64,000 nucleotides of DNA from Certhia americana. Lineage: Eukaryota; Chordata; Aves; Passeriformes; Certhiidae. Below are positions 10,201 to 25,200 of this stretch, piece by piece. The notes beneath the pieces were generated by a model, which saw nothing but the letters and a program-made list of their open reading frames with translations, did no database searches and was not told where the DNA came from. Positions within the stretch are counted from its first letter, which is position 1. Each line of letters opens with the position of its first letter. The stretch spans positions 87,139,277 through 87,203,276 of the forward strand of contig CM031858.1 in the NCBI GenBank assembly GCA_018697195.1. The letters run 5' to 3'. The translations under genes were made by a program, and so were the position numbers.

Positions 10201-13200
10201 GTTATTTTTTTGAAGGAGGAAGAGCAATCTAAAACATCTCACACATGTATTTCAGCATGAAATTTTCTCTGAGAGGTAGTACCCCTAAAAAGTGATCTCC
10301 AAATCCAGTTAGGGCTGTAAAAGATTCAGATTATCAAGAGAAAATTTGCAATAACTTAACTGTTTAGATATTGTAGATTTGAAGAGGTGTTAGAGTGTTT
10401 TTCACATTTTTCTAAAATGCAATAATTGTGTTTGGTAGTAACTTATTCTTGCTGTAGCAAGGCATTGGTAGTTACGTCAGTTATATATTATATCCATTTA
10501 TTCAATGTATTCATTTTGGATTAGGAAGGCTAATGTAAACATTAATTTATTAGCCAGGGAGGGTTGTAAACACATTTTTCAAACATTCCAAGAAAACAGA
10601 ATGGAGAGGTTGGCTATTTATTTAAACCTGCAGAAAACCATAAAAGCTGTGACACACTGTGTTGTGAAGTATGCCTGGCCCTGACTCAAGAATTCATATC
10701 CATAAACAGCGTGTCTTGCCTCACTGCAAAGCACACCTGCAACTTTAAGAGGCTCAATTAGGCAAATGGATTAGTTTCTCATTATCAGAGTCCCAGTCTC
10801 CTATCTTCTTCCCTCTTATCCACCTCCACAAGTCTCAGCTGCATGTTCCTGCTGCCTGCATCGTGCCAGCTTTGGCTCTCCCCAGAACCTGTTCCCACTG
10901 ATAGAGGGGTCAGGCAGTCAGGACTTGCCAAACATTCCCCCTCTCTCCTGGAAGCTGCATTGCCGAACTGGACTGATTCACAGGGAAGTTTTAACAGCTG
11001 TGAGGTGTAGTACAAGGAAGAGGCACGACCAAGTGGCAAGGAAAACCACTTTTCCACTTCAAGTTACCTACTTCATGAGCTTACATTACATACTCTTAAT
11101 TCCAGATTTGATTAGTTGACTGTAACAGACAAAATGAAATGCTTGATCCAGTGTCCCTGCCTGCAGGAAGGCCTGGAAAGTAACAGCTTCAGCTGTCATA
11201 TTCCTTGTCTGTCAGCCTCTAAGTCCCTCAGCTGATTCTGCTAACTGTGAAATGCCACCAAAATAAGCTATCAAGAAATATGTACTAGTCCTAATTATAC
11301 TTCTCCCTGAAGATTTAGGCAACTTGTTCTACTTGGGATGCAGACTCCTGAACATCTGCCTTTTTAAAAGCAGGTATTAAATCCTTTCTTTCAAAAGTAG
11401 AAGCACACTTATGCACTGATACTTGCTTTTTATATCATCTATCCTTACGATTGCTTAATCTATCCTCCACTTGAAATTACTGGTTCCTGCCACTGCCTGG
11501 AGGGATTCAAACTCTCTTTTTCCCAAGCACGCTCTAACCACTGGGCTAAAAGCAGGGCTGGTGTGGGAGCACGGAAAGGTGTTCTCTACAGCCAAGGATA
11601 AAGGTTTTCTCCCTGTTCCAAAGAGAACAAATCCATAATTTGGTAATGAACATGGTTATCAGAATGGTCTGCTTATGTGTTTTAGGTCTTTACTTCTGTT
11701 ACATGTTTTATCTTATGATAATTTTAATACAAAATACACAGTTGTGTAAACAGGGATCAGAAATAATTTCCTTTCTAAACTCTAGATAAAAAATGAAATA
11801 GTCATGCCATCTAATAAGATGTGTTTATGTTGTAGTAAAAATGCAATACTGTTAATTCAAGAAACAAATCTGAAATGGATAGAAGGAAACTCTTCTGTGA
11901 GAAATACATGTTTACATTGTAGCAGAGGCCATCATTGGAGGAGTGAATATCTGTGGCTACCTGTCTTGTAATTGTCCTGCCCCAGGACGGAAGTATTAGC
12001 TGACTGAGGAAGAAAAAGTGTCCTTGATTTAAAGACCCTGCTGTGGATAAGGAGCGTTTTTGAGAATTAAAAGAGAAAATTCTGTTTATAAAGCATTGTA
12101 GTCCATTGCTGGGATTTACCCATGAAGAGACTCTTAGTATCATATTTGCTTTTTATCATTTATTAAACAGAGAAATATGATTTGTTGTGTATCATATGTC
12201 CTTAATTTTCAATAAACACACAAAATTCCATTTCTGTGTACAAGCTACCTAATAGGTGTACAACATAAAACCTGATGTAATTAAAAAAGATTTATTTTGC
12301 AAACATCCACAGGCCTGGAGGTGAAACCAATGCAATTTTAAGCAACTTAGGTTTTTGAGTTTTTGCCCTTGGAGTATTGACATGCTTGTAGCTTTACTAA
12401 CCCCAGTATTCATAAGGATGAAGTTGTGCTTATCATGACAGCCTTATTTATTGCTTCCTCAGATTTTTACTTTTCTGAGTAAAAGAAAGAACAAGAAGAA
12501 AGGCAGGAAAGGCTGAGACACCTATGATAGTTTCTGCATAAATTAGACAAGATTTACACGTAGAGCTAGTGTAATTTGAGCAATACAGCTGGAAAACTCA
12601 AATTTCAGGCATTTAAGTATTTTTTCATATTTTAAAGTGAAACAGCAACTCCCCAAGTTAAATACAGAACTACTGCTTAGGATTTGGTTAGATATGAATC
12701 AAGGAGACCATATTTAAAGAAAAACTTATTTGCATCTCAGGACTATAGGATGTTCATCAGGCAAGGGAGAAAGTATTGTGAAAACACTCATCATTTAGGA
12801 TGAAAGTGGAAGGAGTTAAAACCCTCTAGGAAACTGTGTGAAAGTTATGTGCCATAAAAAGTCTTCCTGTTGAATCTGTGGTGTATTGGTATGTAGTCCA
12901 TCCAGAAGCTTGTCTTAATTTTCCGGATAAACTGGTACATTTAATAAAAGATGACTCCTCTGTCTATAAACGTTGTTACATTTATGCCCTGAAACCATCA
13001 AGACTACAGCAAAATACTGCTGAATTGGAACATGCAGAAATTAGGGCAGTAATTAATGTGAGTTATATGACTGCTTATAACCAAAAGAGCTTTTTATTAC
13101 TAAACCCAGTATTTTCTAAGATTTTGATTTCTAGCCAGGGAGATGGAGAGCTGCACGGAGAGTTGTGCAATCTCTGCTTGAAGGTGTTCAGAGACTGCTG

Positions 13201-16200
13201 GGGCAAATCCCCAAGAATCTAGTCGAAGGTCAGTTTCAACCCTGCTTTAAGCAGGAGGTGAGCTGGTGACCTCCTGAGACCCCTCCCAGCCTCAATGATT
13301 CAGTGTAACTGTGTCCACTTCCAGATGTCTGATTATGTGACTAAGATGGGTGTGTCCTCTCCCTAAACAAACAGTCCTACACTCCTGTCACAGGCAGGTT
13401 CAAACATGAAAATTACTGCAAAAATCAACGACTACATTTAGGCAGCATTAAGTCTCCCTATACTATAACAAAGGCCATGTTTTCCTAGAACTTCTCTTCC
13501 CTTGAAAGGACAGGACAATGTTCTGACAGCAAAATGAACTGTTGAAGTCAACAAACTGGAATAGAAGAACTCCATTTTTCCTTGATGTATGCACAGTGTG
13601 TTCAGGCTCCTCAAACCAAAGTAGTAATCTGGAAAGGCCTTATTCTGTAAATTGATTATCTTTATTTACATAATCTAGAACTGGAAGTGCTAGTTTGAGT
13701 CTCACACTAATGACCTTGAATTTTCTCGAGCCAGAAATTCCATTTTCACTTGACTTTTGGTTAAACCTATTTGTTGCAGTCAGAATTGCCTTTTTTTTTT
13801 AGAGATACAGACTTGCCCTTTTTATCCTTGTCCCTTTTTTTATCTGTCCAAAAGGTATTTTTTTGTTTGTTGAATAATTCATTGTGGGAAATGTCTTAAA
13901 ATAGAATCCTGTTAAACCCACCATAAAATGTTAAATACTATGTTTTCCTCTCACCTACAATTGTGGATGTGATACCAAAACTTCACTAATTCTAATGTAG
14001 TGGCAAGTCAACTCTTTTAATAGTTCTGTTCTATTTCAAGCAAAAAAAGGCAGTTGGGATAGAAGTTTATTTGAAAACATGGAACTGTCTGGCACTTTTC
14101 AGGTCTTCTGCAGTTACTCAACTTCAGTGAGTATCAGGGTGAAGTGCCACAGAACTTACATAGCTGAGTAAACAACCACCTACTTGTACAAATGTTTCTG
14201 CAGAAATATTTCAGAAATTTGCCTTCAAATTAACTCTACCATACAATTCTCTCTTCCCTTTTCCTCCTGAGCTGCCTCAAAATAGCCTACAAGAGATACT
14301 TATATTACCTTATTTTCATCTAAATTAGAATTTGCCATATGTTTATTTTTGGTTGAGTTGTCAGGGTCTTTTTTTTTTTTTTTTTTCATTATACAGTTAA
14401 ATGTAGGTATCCGTAGGATAATGCATCTACAATTTTGCTGAGTACGGGAGAGTGGTGTGCTATTCAAATTCGGAATGGTTGGTAGTGAGTTTACTAGATA
14501 AAGGAAAATGAATGCAGTATTCAGGGCATGTGCAACTGTATTTCTTTTGTCCCATAATATAAGACAAAAAAGCTGACAGATTAAGCTTGAAGAATTTTAA
14601 AATCTAAGGAATAGTTTCTTTTCTTGTCTTCTTTAAAAGACTTTTGGAGCATCTGATAAAATTGCTGCTCTCTGATAGATTATACCTTTGATAACTTTTT
14701 GGAAGTTTGTAGAAAGAATGTTTTTATTCTCAGTTCATATAGCATTGCAATGTTTCATAGATCAGCATACCTAACCTTTGTCTTTCTGACATGTTTTTTC
14801 AATATGGCAGTCTTAAGTACCTGTGAACAAATGGAAAAATCTTCTTCTAAGTAACTTTAGACTGCAATGCACCATGGCAGAAGTAGTGTGGTTAGCAGAA
14901 ATGAAATAAAACTAGAATTTTTATATACTTAAAGTGACAAGAAGGACAGAAACAAGTGCTAAAATGTGCAAAAAATAGGGAAATTGCAAAAGTAAAATTT
15001 TGTTTTCTGTATTGGTTTACCCATAGTCCATAACATTTTGAAGGTAAAATTTAACTCTTCTAATTCAGGTGTGTTTTTTCCTAAGCAAAATAGATAGAGT
15101 AGGAGCTCTGAAAGATACACCCTGTTTTCAGTTGAAACTATTTAATTACCTTTCCTTGAAGAAATGTTGTTTTGTTTTTCTTGGTTACTCACGTGTTATT
15201 TCCCATCAGAATGGATAATGTTCTACTACAGAATAAACTACAATCAGGAAACTGAGGGGGTTTTTTTGGTTTTTCAGAATGAAATTACTCTCCCATCAAT
15301 CACAGGAGCCGATAACTTTTTGCTCTCCTTGTCCTTGATTCAGTCACGTGCATATGAGTGGACTTGGATCCTTCTCCTACCTTGGCTGAAGGCTGTTACT
15401 CAGCACAGGGATTCTGGTATGCTCCCTAAGCAGCATTACAATGTTAATGGCACATGAGCATATTGTAATCCTCCACTCTTTTATCCAGAAGTACTTTGAC
15501 CTTAACTGTTCTGTATAAAATGATGTTTTTTAAACTTTAAGATGCAGTTTAGCCAAAGTCCTTGACTGATTTTTTGTCTGGTAGAGAAAGGAACATAGTG
15601 GCAGTTTTTTTATAAAAATTCAATTGTGATTTACTGTAGTCTTTTTTGCTAGTATGCTTCCATCCATTTTCAATGTTAAAGCCCATCAATTTAGGAGACT
15701 TTTTTTATTTAGAGGGATCAAAATATTCTGTTAGCTGTGCTCACTTTTACCCTTGCCAAAAGTATGACCCAACACGTGCTTTTGGATTCTAAAGATACTG
15801 AAAGTTGTAGCTCTAGAGCCACTTCGGCAATGCCATTCAGCTTATGCTTATGAATTTGTCCAAGTTACAATTTTCTTAATAAAGAAAACTGTCAAACTTT
15901 ATAAACAAGGAGTAGTCCCAATCCACCAAATGAAATCTAAAAGTGAGAGATCCCTTGCAATTATTTAAACCGAAGGGAGCTTTGTGGCAAATGCAAATTA
16001 AACCAAGCTTTTCTGGGATAGTGTGAAGCTATTCACAGTTATGTCCCAATTACATTTTATTTGAGGTTTTCCCCACAGGAAATAGTAATTTTTTTTCCTT
16101 TAAATATCTGCAAGTTATAAAACTTTGCCTATCACAGTACTTAAAAGTCTTTAAATGGGAAAACATGTTTGGCATTTGAAATCTCTTGAGAATAAATCCA

Positions 16201-19200
16201 AGCTTTTTACTGAGGCTTGTTCATCTTTTTCTGTGTTTGATTGTTTAATAATTTTGAAGAGAAGAAAGTGAACTTGAGTTTTTCTTGATTTGTTTTTTTT
16301 TTAAGTGAGCAGTACCATTATGAAAGGAGATCTTGTGTCATGAAATTGCTGTCTTTTTCCCTGAGGTTTTTAAGAAATGCTTGAGAGGTGGGGAATGTAA
16401 TTAAAATCTTATTCTCCCTTTGGTTGCATTTTTAATTTTGAATTCTAGCCCTCACACATCATAATAGAGCTTTGCATTAGGGTGTTTTATACCTCTGTCA
16501 AAGTGACTAAAGTAATTAGTATTTTATACATTTTGGTAAGTATTTTGTCACTGGAACCACCAGTGCAGGTGAATGATAATGGTTTGAAGCTCAGGCACTG
16601 ACAGGACCCTAAATGAGAATGTCGCCTTTTAATCAAGAGCACTTGGAGTCTATGGTATTGAAATGCCCTACAGAGAGCATAGAAAAGCCATCCATCACTT
16701 TGTGACAGTCCAATCTTTTAGTGCATGAGTAAAATTTTATTCAGCCTTTCTGAGGCAGCTGGAATGTGAGATGTTTAACTTGCCTCAGAACAGCAGAAGT
16801 TGGAAAGCACAATGTCGAGATTGCTATCTGGGCAGCTTATGTGTCTTTATGTATTATATTTATTTATTTATTTAAATTGCAGATGAAGCATTTTCCATGT
16901 CTTGCTTCAAACATCTTCCCCCATACTCTTATATACCCAACTGCAGAGATTGTATCTAAATTTTAGTTAAATGTTTGGAGTTAATTTGCACAGTTGATTA
17001 ACTCTTGATGCTCAGTGGAAATACTCAGCAAGTCAGAGGGAAAGAACCACTGCTTTAGGAAAGACAGACTTTGTAAGTCTTTTACAGGTAAGTAGTTTGA
17101 CACGTGACTCAGAAATCCTCTGGGAAATGGTTAGAAGTGTATTTAGTGATACATGTACTTGGAATTAAAAACTATTATTATAATAGTTAAACAGTCCAAT
17201 TTCAAGCTTTGTGTTGTTATGTTTGTTTTTAACAACCCTCTTTCAACTGTCTTTATAAGTGGAAACAGCAGTAGCATCTGAGGACAATGTGGTAATTTAG
17301 TCAAAAATATTTTTGTTGTCAGGCCTTGGGGATATTTACTTTTGATGTCAGTGGAAGCAGAAACCTATACCAGGACCCTTGTCTTTTAAGTGAGTTGACA
17401 GTGATGAAACCTACTGACTTAGATGGATTTACTTCCAGTTTAAACTGTATACACAAATGTTTTGCCAACCCGAGTAGCTGCTTGAAATCGAAGACAATGA
17501 TCTGCACAGTACTTAACAGCTGGATGCTACTCAGGATTTTGGGTTTCTTTAAGTAAATTCAGTTTTTCAGTGCCCTGCAGAACAAAATTGGCTGTGAATG
17601 TGCAACATTAGGGGTTATTTTGCCCTTACTGGCTTTTGAACATTTTCAATCTGAACTGTTTTTTGTCCCATGTCAAAATAATGGAGGACCTTCTCGAAGG
17701 GAGAACGTTCCTAAAATACATGTACCCGAATGCTGAGAGAGAAAAGGCTGGGGAAATTGTACTGGGCTTCATTTTAGTGAGTGGAAAGGAAGAGGGAAAA
17801 AGTTGTTCCTGCTGAATCCAAAAACTAGTAAAATGCTACCAGATGAGGAAGACACATTTATACATCTTACTGAAAAATTCTTTCCAGCAAACCCTTCTGT
17901 CACAGACATAATCTTGTTCTAGAACAGTGCTGTTTCTTCAGTTCTGCATTGTTACTGAGTCTTCAGTAAGTTTGCTTTCAGAAATGTGCCATGGCTATAA
18001 TGTTGGCAACGAGAAATTTTTTAACCATCATTTTAGCTTGAGTTTAAACACCTCTAATTCTGACACCTTTCTCAGTGAATTATTCCCAGCAATGTAAAGA
18101 GCTGCATTTTTCTCTGCCAGAGGGTACATGTTCCAGTTTTAATGGCCCCTGTCATGTCATCATGCAAAGTTAAATGATTTAAATATTCAGAATTTGCAAG
18201 AGCCTGGGCCAGCCTTGTTATAGTGAGAGCTAATATATTAATCAAACAGCTTAATATATGTTCCAGTTTGAGCAGTATTAGCTGGCACTCCGTTAAATAG
18301 CTGACATTCAGGATCTACTCCCAATTTTAAAAAGTCGGCTCATATCATTGCTGCTGTCATCTAGTGACATTTGTGCTCTGTTTCCACATGGCATTCTCAC
18401 TCACTGTAATTGTCTGCTAGTGAAAATACAGGTATTATCCATCGGTTTTATAAATTACCATTTTCTTCCCTGGCTGCATGCCACAGCTCTGTCAGGATAT
18501 CGCAGAACTTACACACAACTAAAAGCCAAGTAAGTTGCTACAAGTTGGATATTGCTGCTTTAGAAGTTACCTACTACAGGAATAATTAGACATGCACCAT
18601 TGCTGAAGCTGAGTAAAAGCAACATTGTAGTAGTGTTATGATTATGAAAATCAGCTGACAAAAGAAAGTTCAAATAATTTAAACTATTTATTGAATTTCA
18701 CATAGAAAGGTTGAAGACAAGTGGGTTCCTCAGTAAACTGAGTGCTTGATGACTCTGATTACTTCTTTTTCAATAGTGACCTACAACACCCCCATCATCA
18801 CTATAAGACAAAGCAGCATATTTCAGAAATACTGAACGCAGAAACAAAACCAAAGCAAAACTCAACATGTGCAATCACTGTCATCTACAATTCCTGTAGA
18901 ATTGACTAGACTAACAAATTAATCATTTGCAGAAAACAGAGAAAATCAATGTTTTCAGTATTGTTTTTGCATTCTTAAATTAGAAACTCCCTTTCCAGTT
19001 CTCATAGAATTTATTTATGCATTTAAGCTTTGATTTACCAACACACTGTTCAGTTACCTTCTGGTTTGAAATTTTGTTTTAGCATGTGAAACTGTTAACA
19101 CCTAGTGAAACTGGCCACTGATGGTCATAGTATACCTTCAGTAGTGTTCAAATGCTTTTTTTTTTTTTTTTTCTTAGCCATGTCATGCTTGGTATTCGGT

Positions 19201-22200
19201 GACAAGATGCCAGAAAAACATGTATTTACATCTTTGACTTTATGTTTCATATTTTCTTGGGGTTTTTTATACATAGTAAAATTCTATTAGTCTAAAATAA
19301 AAATAAAGTTATAGAGAATATAATCCAAAAGTGAATAGGTAAGAAATTTTACTACAGTATGTATCAACTATTCTGGTATATACTGATGTTGCACAGTTTT
19401 AATCCCTGCTGGGGAAATTTAAAAAAAAAAAAAAAAAATTAAAAAAAAAGAGTGAAACAAGCACTTTCATAATAAGCTAATTTCACCTGGTATTTAGTGC
19501 CATTGCAGACACCCATCCCAAACCCCACAGTGCTGATTCCACCTAGAAATAGCCAAAACAAAGAAATCGACTTCCATGGTCTACAAGTTTTGCTTGTCCA
19601 CTCTAAATAAAACCAGACAGATGGCGCAGTCTTTGGAAATCATCTGAAAACATCTGCGGTAGGTAATTTGGAACAAAATATATACAAAAAATTAATAGAT
19701 CGACCAAAACCTAATACTGAAAGTAGCATGTGAACAGACAGCCTCCCAGTGTGTTTTCTCTCTGTACAGAAAGTTTTATATACAGCAGGGTCCAACCTAG
19801 GCTCATTCCTGGGGTTTGGCTTTACTCAAAAGAAACCAGTGTTAAGGTAGCAAATCTTAGGTCAGGTCTCTTCCACAGACTTGGCTGCTCCTAAAACAAA
19901 CTTATTAGGACTCCCAAGTGTTTGCTGCAGGTTTTCAGTCTCTCAAATTTTTGCTACCAAGTCCTCTGCCATCTTCCTCCCTTGGGCGACTGTCACCCAG
20001 TCTTAGGACATAACAGGGAGGGCAGTGTCCCACCCAGCAGGGATGCTCTGAATTCTATAGATAGTCTTGTGAGAAGAACTGCAAAATAGAAGCTCATCCT
20101 CTCGCTATTTCTTGTCTGTCCCAGGAGGGATAGAGGTTGCCAACTTGCCATACTGTGGTTGTAGTTAAAATTCAGCTGCAGCACATAAACATGACTTTAC
20201 AGAGGGAATAAAATTGCACAAGTGCTCCTGTAAGAAGTATTTGACCTGCTGCCTATGACTTTTAATACATGCCATTCCAGTAAAGGTTGCTCAATGCCTT
20301 GGGGATACTGGGAGGAGGAGGAGGAGATTAGAGAAAGGTAACATGAGAAAAAGTGGCAGTATGGGCTTCAGTGGGGATTAATAGCTACAGAAAGAGGTGT
20401 TGGGAGAGGATGAGTTAGTGATAGTTACTGATGGCTTAGCTGCTGTCTTTACTGCAGTGTTTTTATCCTTATTTGAGGTAAAACTAGCATAAGCGTGTTC
20501 AGCTGTACTGACGTCACATCTTCATTTTCCCATGCAGGTTTACCATGTAAACGTAAAACCACTCTAGCATCTCTATTGCTGTAATCTTCAACAGACTATG
20601 GAGAAAAACATACTGCCTAGTGACTAATGTAGCACAAATTTCCTGTAGCCCTTGTTACATAAACTATCATTTAAAAGACACAATTTAGTTATAAAGTGCA
20701 CGTTAAAAGCTGCTCTCTCATTGAAGTGTTATATTGAATTCCCCATAAAGATTGTTTATAAGATCAGTTAAAAAGAAACTTCTAAGAGGCATTGAGAGCA
20801 TTTCAGCCCATGGTGGCACCTTCTTTTCAGTCCCATAGCAAAATATTTGGGATTATCCCAGGAGTCTGGGGGTGAGTGAGTTAGCAAAGTGGCTAAACTG
20901 TGCTGGGGATGGGCTGTGGATTGAGCAGGAAGGGGAAGCTGCCCCCCACGTGACTGGGGGTTACAGCACACATTGAGCAGAGCGTGTTCCCTGGTGACAG
21001 ACACTTCCTCACTGTGCTCACGACACCACCGCTGCTTCACAGGACTACAAAGGGCATTTGAATTCTTCCTGTTTGTTTGTCCCAGCACATGACAATGAAG
21101 AGTGAACTGTCTTCCAATCTAAACGACCAAGAAAACAAGCACATTTGGGAGAGATTTGTTCAACTGATGTTAAAAGTTAAAGATTACTGTTACTGTGCAG
21201 TAATTGTTCACTGAGGAATCTCTTTTCAGGCTGTAAATAATGGTTTGTTTTATCACTGTATTATTCACTTTCAGGAAACATGTGTTTTGCAGAACAAAGG
21301 TAGATCCATATCCCCTGCCTTTAAAAAACTTTCCAAAGACGGACCTGAAAAATTACATGATGTTTCCTATGCTTTAAATCCTGACGTTTAAAACATAGGC
21401 CAGAGAGATTTGTAGATTCTGGAGGCACTTGCAGTTTGTGGCTATAAAGCTGCAGAGGATATTAGCTGAGACTTCTGCAGGCTGCACGGGAAGAGCTTTT
21501 CAAAGCTCTGTACTGCCAGAGTTCACGCCTCTGTGCAATAGCACATTATTTGGGAAGCAGTGCTTCTGCTCAACTCTTTAATGTTTTTCCAGAAAGAAAA
21601 GCACATTAGCTGAGCGTCTGTGCCATTGTCCCATTGCTGAAAATCAGTTTTCGTACAAGCAGTGCTGAGTGAGGGAGCTGGCATACCTCTACAGTATGTC
21701 TTTATCTCAGTTCCCAGCATTTAACTGGAATCATAATACTCAGTCTTATTTGCTTTCCAGCCTGTCACAAGGCTCTGAAATCACGGTATCAACTGCATAC
21801 CTCAGTGGTATGAAAACTGCTTTACAGCCCTGCACCCTTTGCCTTGTCCATGAAACCACTGCTCTCAAATTGTCCATGAAAGATCCAGAGGCTGCTTCTG
21901 GTATTGTCTCATTGGCACTGGAGGATGACTTGGGTGATCCTATGCATCTGATGCCTTGATGGACAACAAACCCAAAAAGCTTCAGTTGCTGCTCTAGATC
22001 CTGCTGCCTTTACCACCATGCAGGGGATACCAGCATCAACAAAATCAACATCTGTCCTGAAATGAGAACAAGTCCAACTCTTAGCAGCTCTAATACCTGA
22101 AATCCCTTAGGAGTTGGTAGGGAAAAGAAATTACATGTAGCGTTTACATTTAGGAATTGTCCTGTCAGGAACAATTCCTTACTTTCCTTCCCACTGCATC

Positions 22201-25200
22201 AGCAAGATTAGCACTGAATGCACACAAAAAACCCACGGAAGACAGTGAGGGTAGTATGTAAGTATATCCAGCTGCAGAAATTACTGACTTTATGTATAAG
22301 GAAGTTTCTTCCCCTTTACTATTAACTACTTTTATTTGCTGAGTCTCAAAGTACTAGTTACAAAGTTCTAGTTTTGAGATATTGTTGAAATAGTACGCAA
22401 AGCCTGTTTCATAGAAACGAGAATACTTAGGAGAAGATCACTGAAGGGGCAAAAGCGATAAACTAATTATCTGTAGAACTGGATTTAAAACCAACCAGAT
22501 GGTACCAAAGAAAAGGAAAAATGCTTTGAAGAATAAATCCGAGTGCTGATTCTTCCACTTAAGAGAATTTACACTGATAATGAGCAGTATCAGAGATAAT
22601 GAATTCATGAAATATAATCTTGTATTTCAAGCCTTGTTTCTCAAAGCTGACTAATGTTTGCTGCTGAAATCTGAAGTGCTGGAAGCATGCATGTACAAGA
22701 ATATACTTTGAAACCTAGGAACTCAGTGTATAAAGCCACTTTACTCAGGATTGATGAAGATATTTTCTCTGCTCGCTGCCACACAATGTACATGTTTCTA
22801 AACATCCATCTGCATTTGTTCTGTTTCTCTGACAGTCACTGCCTTTTAATGTTTTCTGTCCTCAATGGAAGAATCAAGTTTAAGCTACAGGCTTCAGTGT
22901 TGCTTCTGCTGATGTTATTATTGCCTTATCCCCTGAAATATGAACTTACAGAGGACTGTGTTTTTTTGAAAACAGGTTATTTCTATTCATATTTTTATTT
23001 TAGTAAGGCACTAGAAGCATTGCTTTTTTACTTTATACTTCCAATATTTAAGACCTTGCTTTCCCATGTTGAAAACAGGCACTGTAGAATGACTGAAGTA
23101 TTTCCCCTAAGAAGAGTTCAACTTGCCTAGTCCCTAATCCTGTAATTACTTTTGCATGTATTAAGAGTAGAAACACTTCCCTTGTAGTCACATGGAGAAG
23201 GATATGCTGAATCATGGCCTTTTTTATATAGTCTGGTTTGTAGAGGTACTCCAATAAGCCACAAATAATAACAGTCCTTTTTTTTTTTTAATACTTAAAT
23301 GAGTATTGTATCAACACAAAATGTTTTTACAGGAAAACACTTTTTTTTCACCTAAGTATTATGTCTCTAAATGTAACATAAAAGAACATTTTAACCATCT
23401 GCTCAGTAAATACTGACTTAGCTTTTAGCCAAGCTTTTACTTCAAGTTAAAAAAAAAAAAAATCAAGGTATGAATGCCTACTGACTAAACTACCAAACAC
23501 AGTGGCAAAATATGCACTGACTTCAGGGTAGATGAGGATTCAAAGAAACATTTATTTATGTAGCATGGGCTAGTTCTGGTAATGTGGATACTTATAGGTC
23601 ACTAACAAATTAAAAAAAAAAACAAACAACAACACATAAACTCAGCCATGCAGAATTATCAGAAATTGTTTAGATTGACACACGTTTTTTTAGCTTTCCA
23701 GTCACACACATCTTTTCTGACTGCTCAACCTGCTAAATAAATAAACTAACCATAAAGAAAACTAGAAAACACTTACTAGCACCCATGTAGATTTTGTGAA
23801 GCTTGCATATAAAAGTAAAATATAATAAAATACTTTTCTCAGTCCTCACTCAAGTGCAGCTGGCACCAAGGATGAAGAATAAAATGATTAATCTATTATT
23901 CTTTAGAAAGTTGATAAAAAACCTTTTTATGAATTTTATATATATTATTTATACAGAACATTCTAAAACAGATCCAGTGTACATTTCTGCTGTTTTAGGT
24001 TGCACATGCTGTCTTGCACTTTAAAAGGTGAGATGAGGTTGCTTTCATTAATACTGCAGCAAACCCTATGCAGTTTTTACTCAGTGAGCTTTGGCCACTC
24101 TATTCCCCTCCTCCCTTTTGTGTGTTGTAAATTGATTGAGAAATACTGTGTTTCATGCTTCCCCACTCTTGCTATACAACATCTTTAAAGATTCAAAAGA
24201 GATAGGAAAGCTAAAAAGGCAATAGGTAGGTAATACAGCAGATGGTTCTGTCTCCATTTAAACTTGCTCAGAGTAACAAGCAGTAAGACTGTATTTTTTC
24301 TGCAGAATGCAGGTGGAGAGGCTGTGAGTGAAAATAAATTTCTGAACACAGACTCCAGCACAGGATCAGTGGAAACTACTGCCAAGCCATTACCATTTAA
24401 AGACCCAAACTTCATCGTAAGTATATTATTTTAACAATTTGAAATTTCAAACTTTTCCCATAAAAGACTAACTGGGATTCTGTTTAACCATTTCCTAGTG
24501 TAAATATTAGGAAAATAAGCTTAATAGCCAAATAAAAGGTTGACAGCTTTTAAGAAATTCACCTCAATCTGTGTAACACCACAGTCTAAAGTGCACAATA
24601 GTATGAAAATGACACTGGTCCAGAGGTAGAACTGTTATATTAAATTCTAGAACAGAGTGAGGAAAGCTGTTAGGTTCAGGTAAGTGTGGAAGTTTTATGA
24701 TATGGTATCTCACAAACTACCACAGCTGGAGAGGAACAATTAATAAATACTATGAATGTAGGAATCCCATGTTCAGTTCCTAGTCAAGGCAGGCTGCAAA
24801 GCAGTTGAGCTAGAAATTAGCCAGAGAATCCTTAGCAAATTGCATGTTGCTCCTCTTCTGGTCCCAGAAACTTAACAGATTTGTGGTGTCTTCTTCCAAT
24901 CATTCCTAGATTTAGAAACAAAATGCTCTGTGCTCCCTAGAAGTCTGGCCTGCCAGTATTCAGAGTCATGTAAACACTGACAGCTGATGAAATGCAGGCT
25001 CCTAACACTCTAAGGGTTAAACTAGGAGAGAAGGTGAAGAAGATTAAGTTAGTAATGCTGGGTTTGTTTTTGATATCTTTTTATCTTGCTGTGCCAAGAC
25101 AAACTCATTGGAACACTGTACAAATGCTTTCTAGACAAGCAAACCTCTCAGAGGTTTGGTCCTAAGCCAGTACTTAGAAAGAAGGATTTTATCCCAGATT

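Larger units (their letters stand above)
4300..24305 (+). other. INO80C intron 1 (about 20 kb)
   Basis: This intron of 20,006 bases separates the basic N-terminal exon from the conserved core. After the CpG island it is AT-rich. It holds the 34-bp and 27-bp repeats, a tRNA-Ile SINE (7017-7148), a tRNA-derived SINE on the - strand (11465-11560), a CR1 tail (13150-13310) and poly(T)/poly(A) tracts. I found no convincing nested gene or alternative coding exon; all open frames are under about 150 residues and unrecognised. Confidence 0.85.

Noticed and set aside
19105..19290. Alternative INO80C exon after the poly(T)-CTTAG acceptor-like site
   Set aside because: The following frame has no similarity to INO80C and no good donor linked to a conserved segment.
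24755..24800. MIR-like fragment suggested by CCATGTTCAGTTCCTAGTC
   Set aside because: Only a loose B-box resemblance; no further family features.
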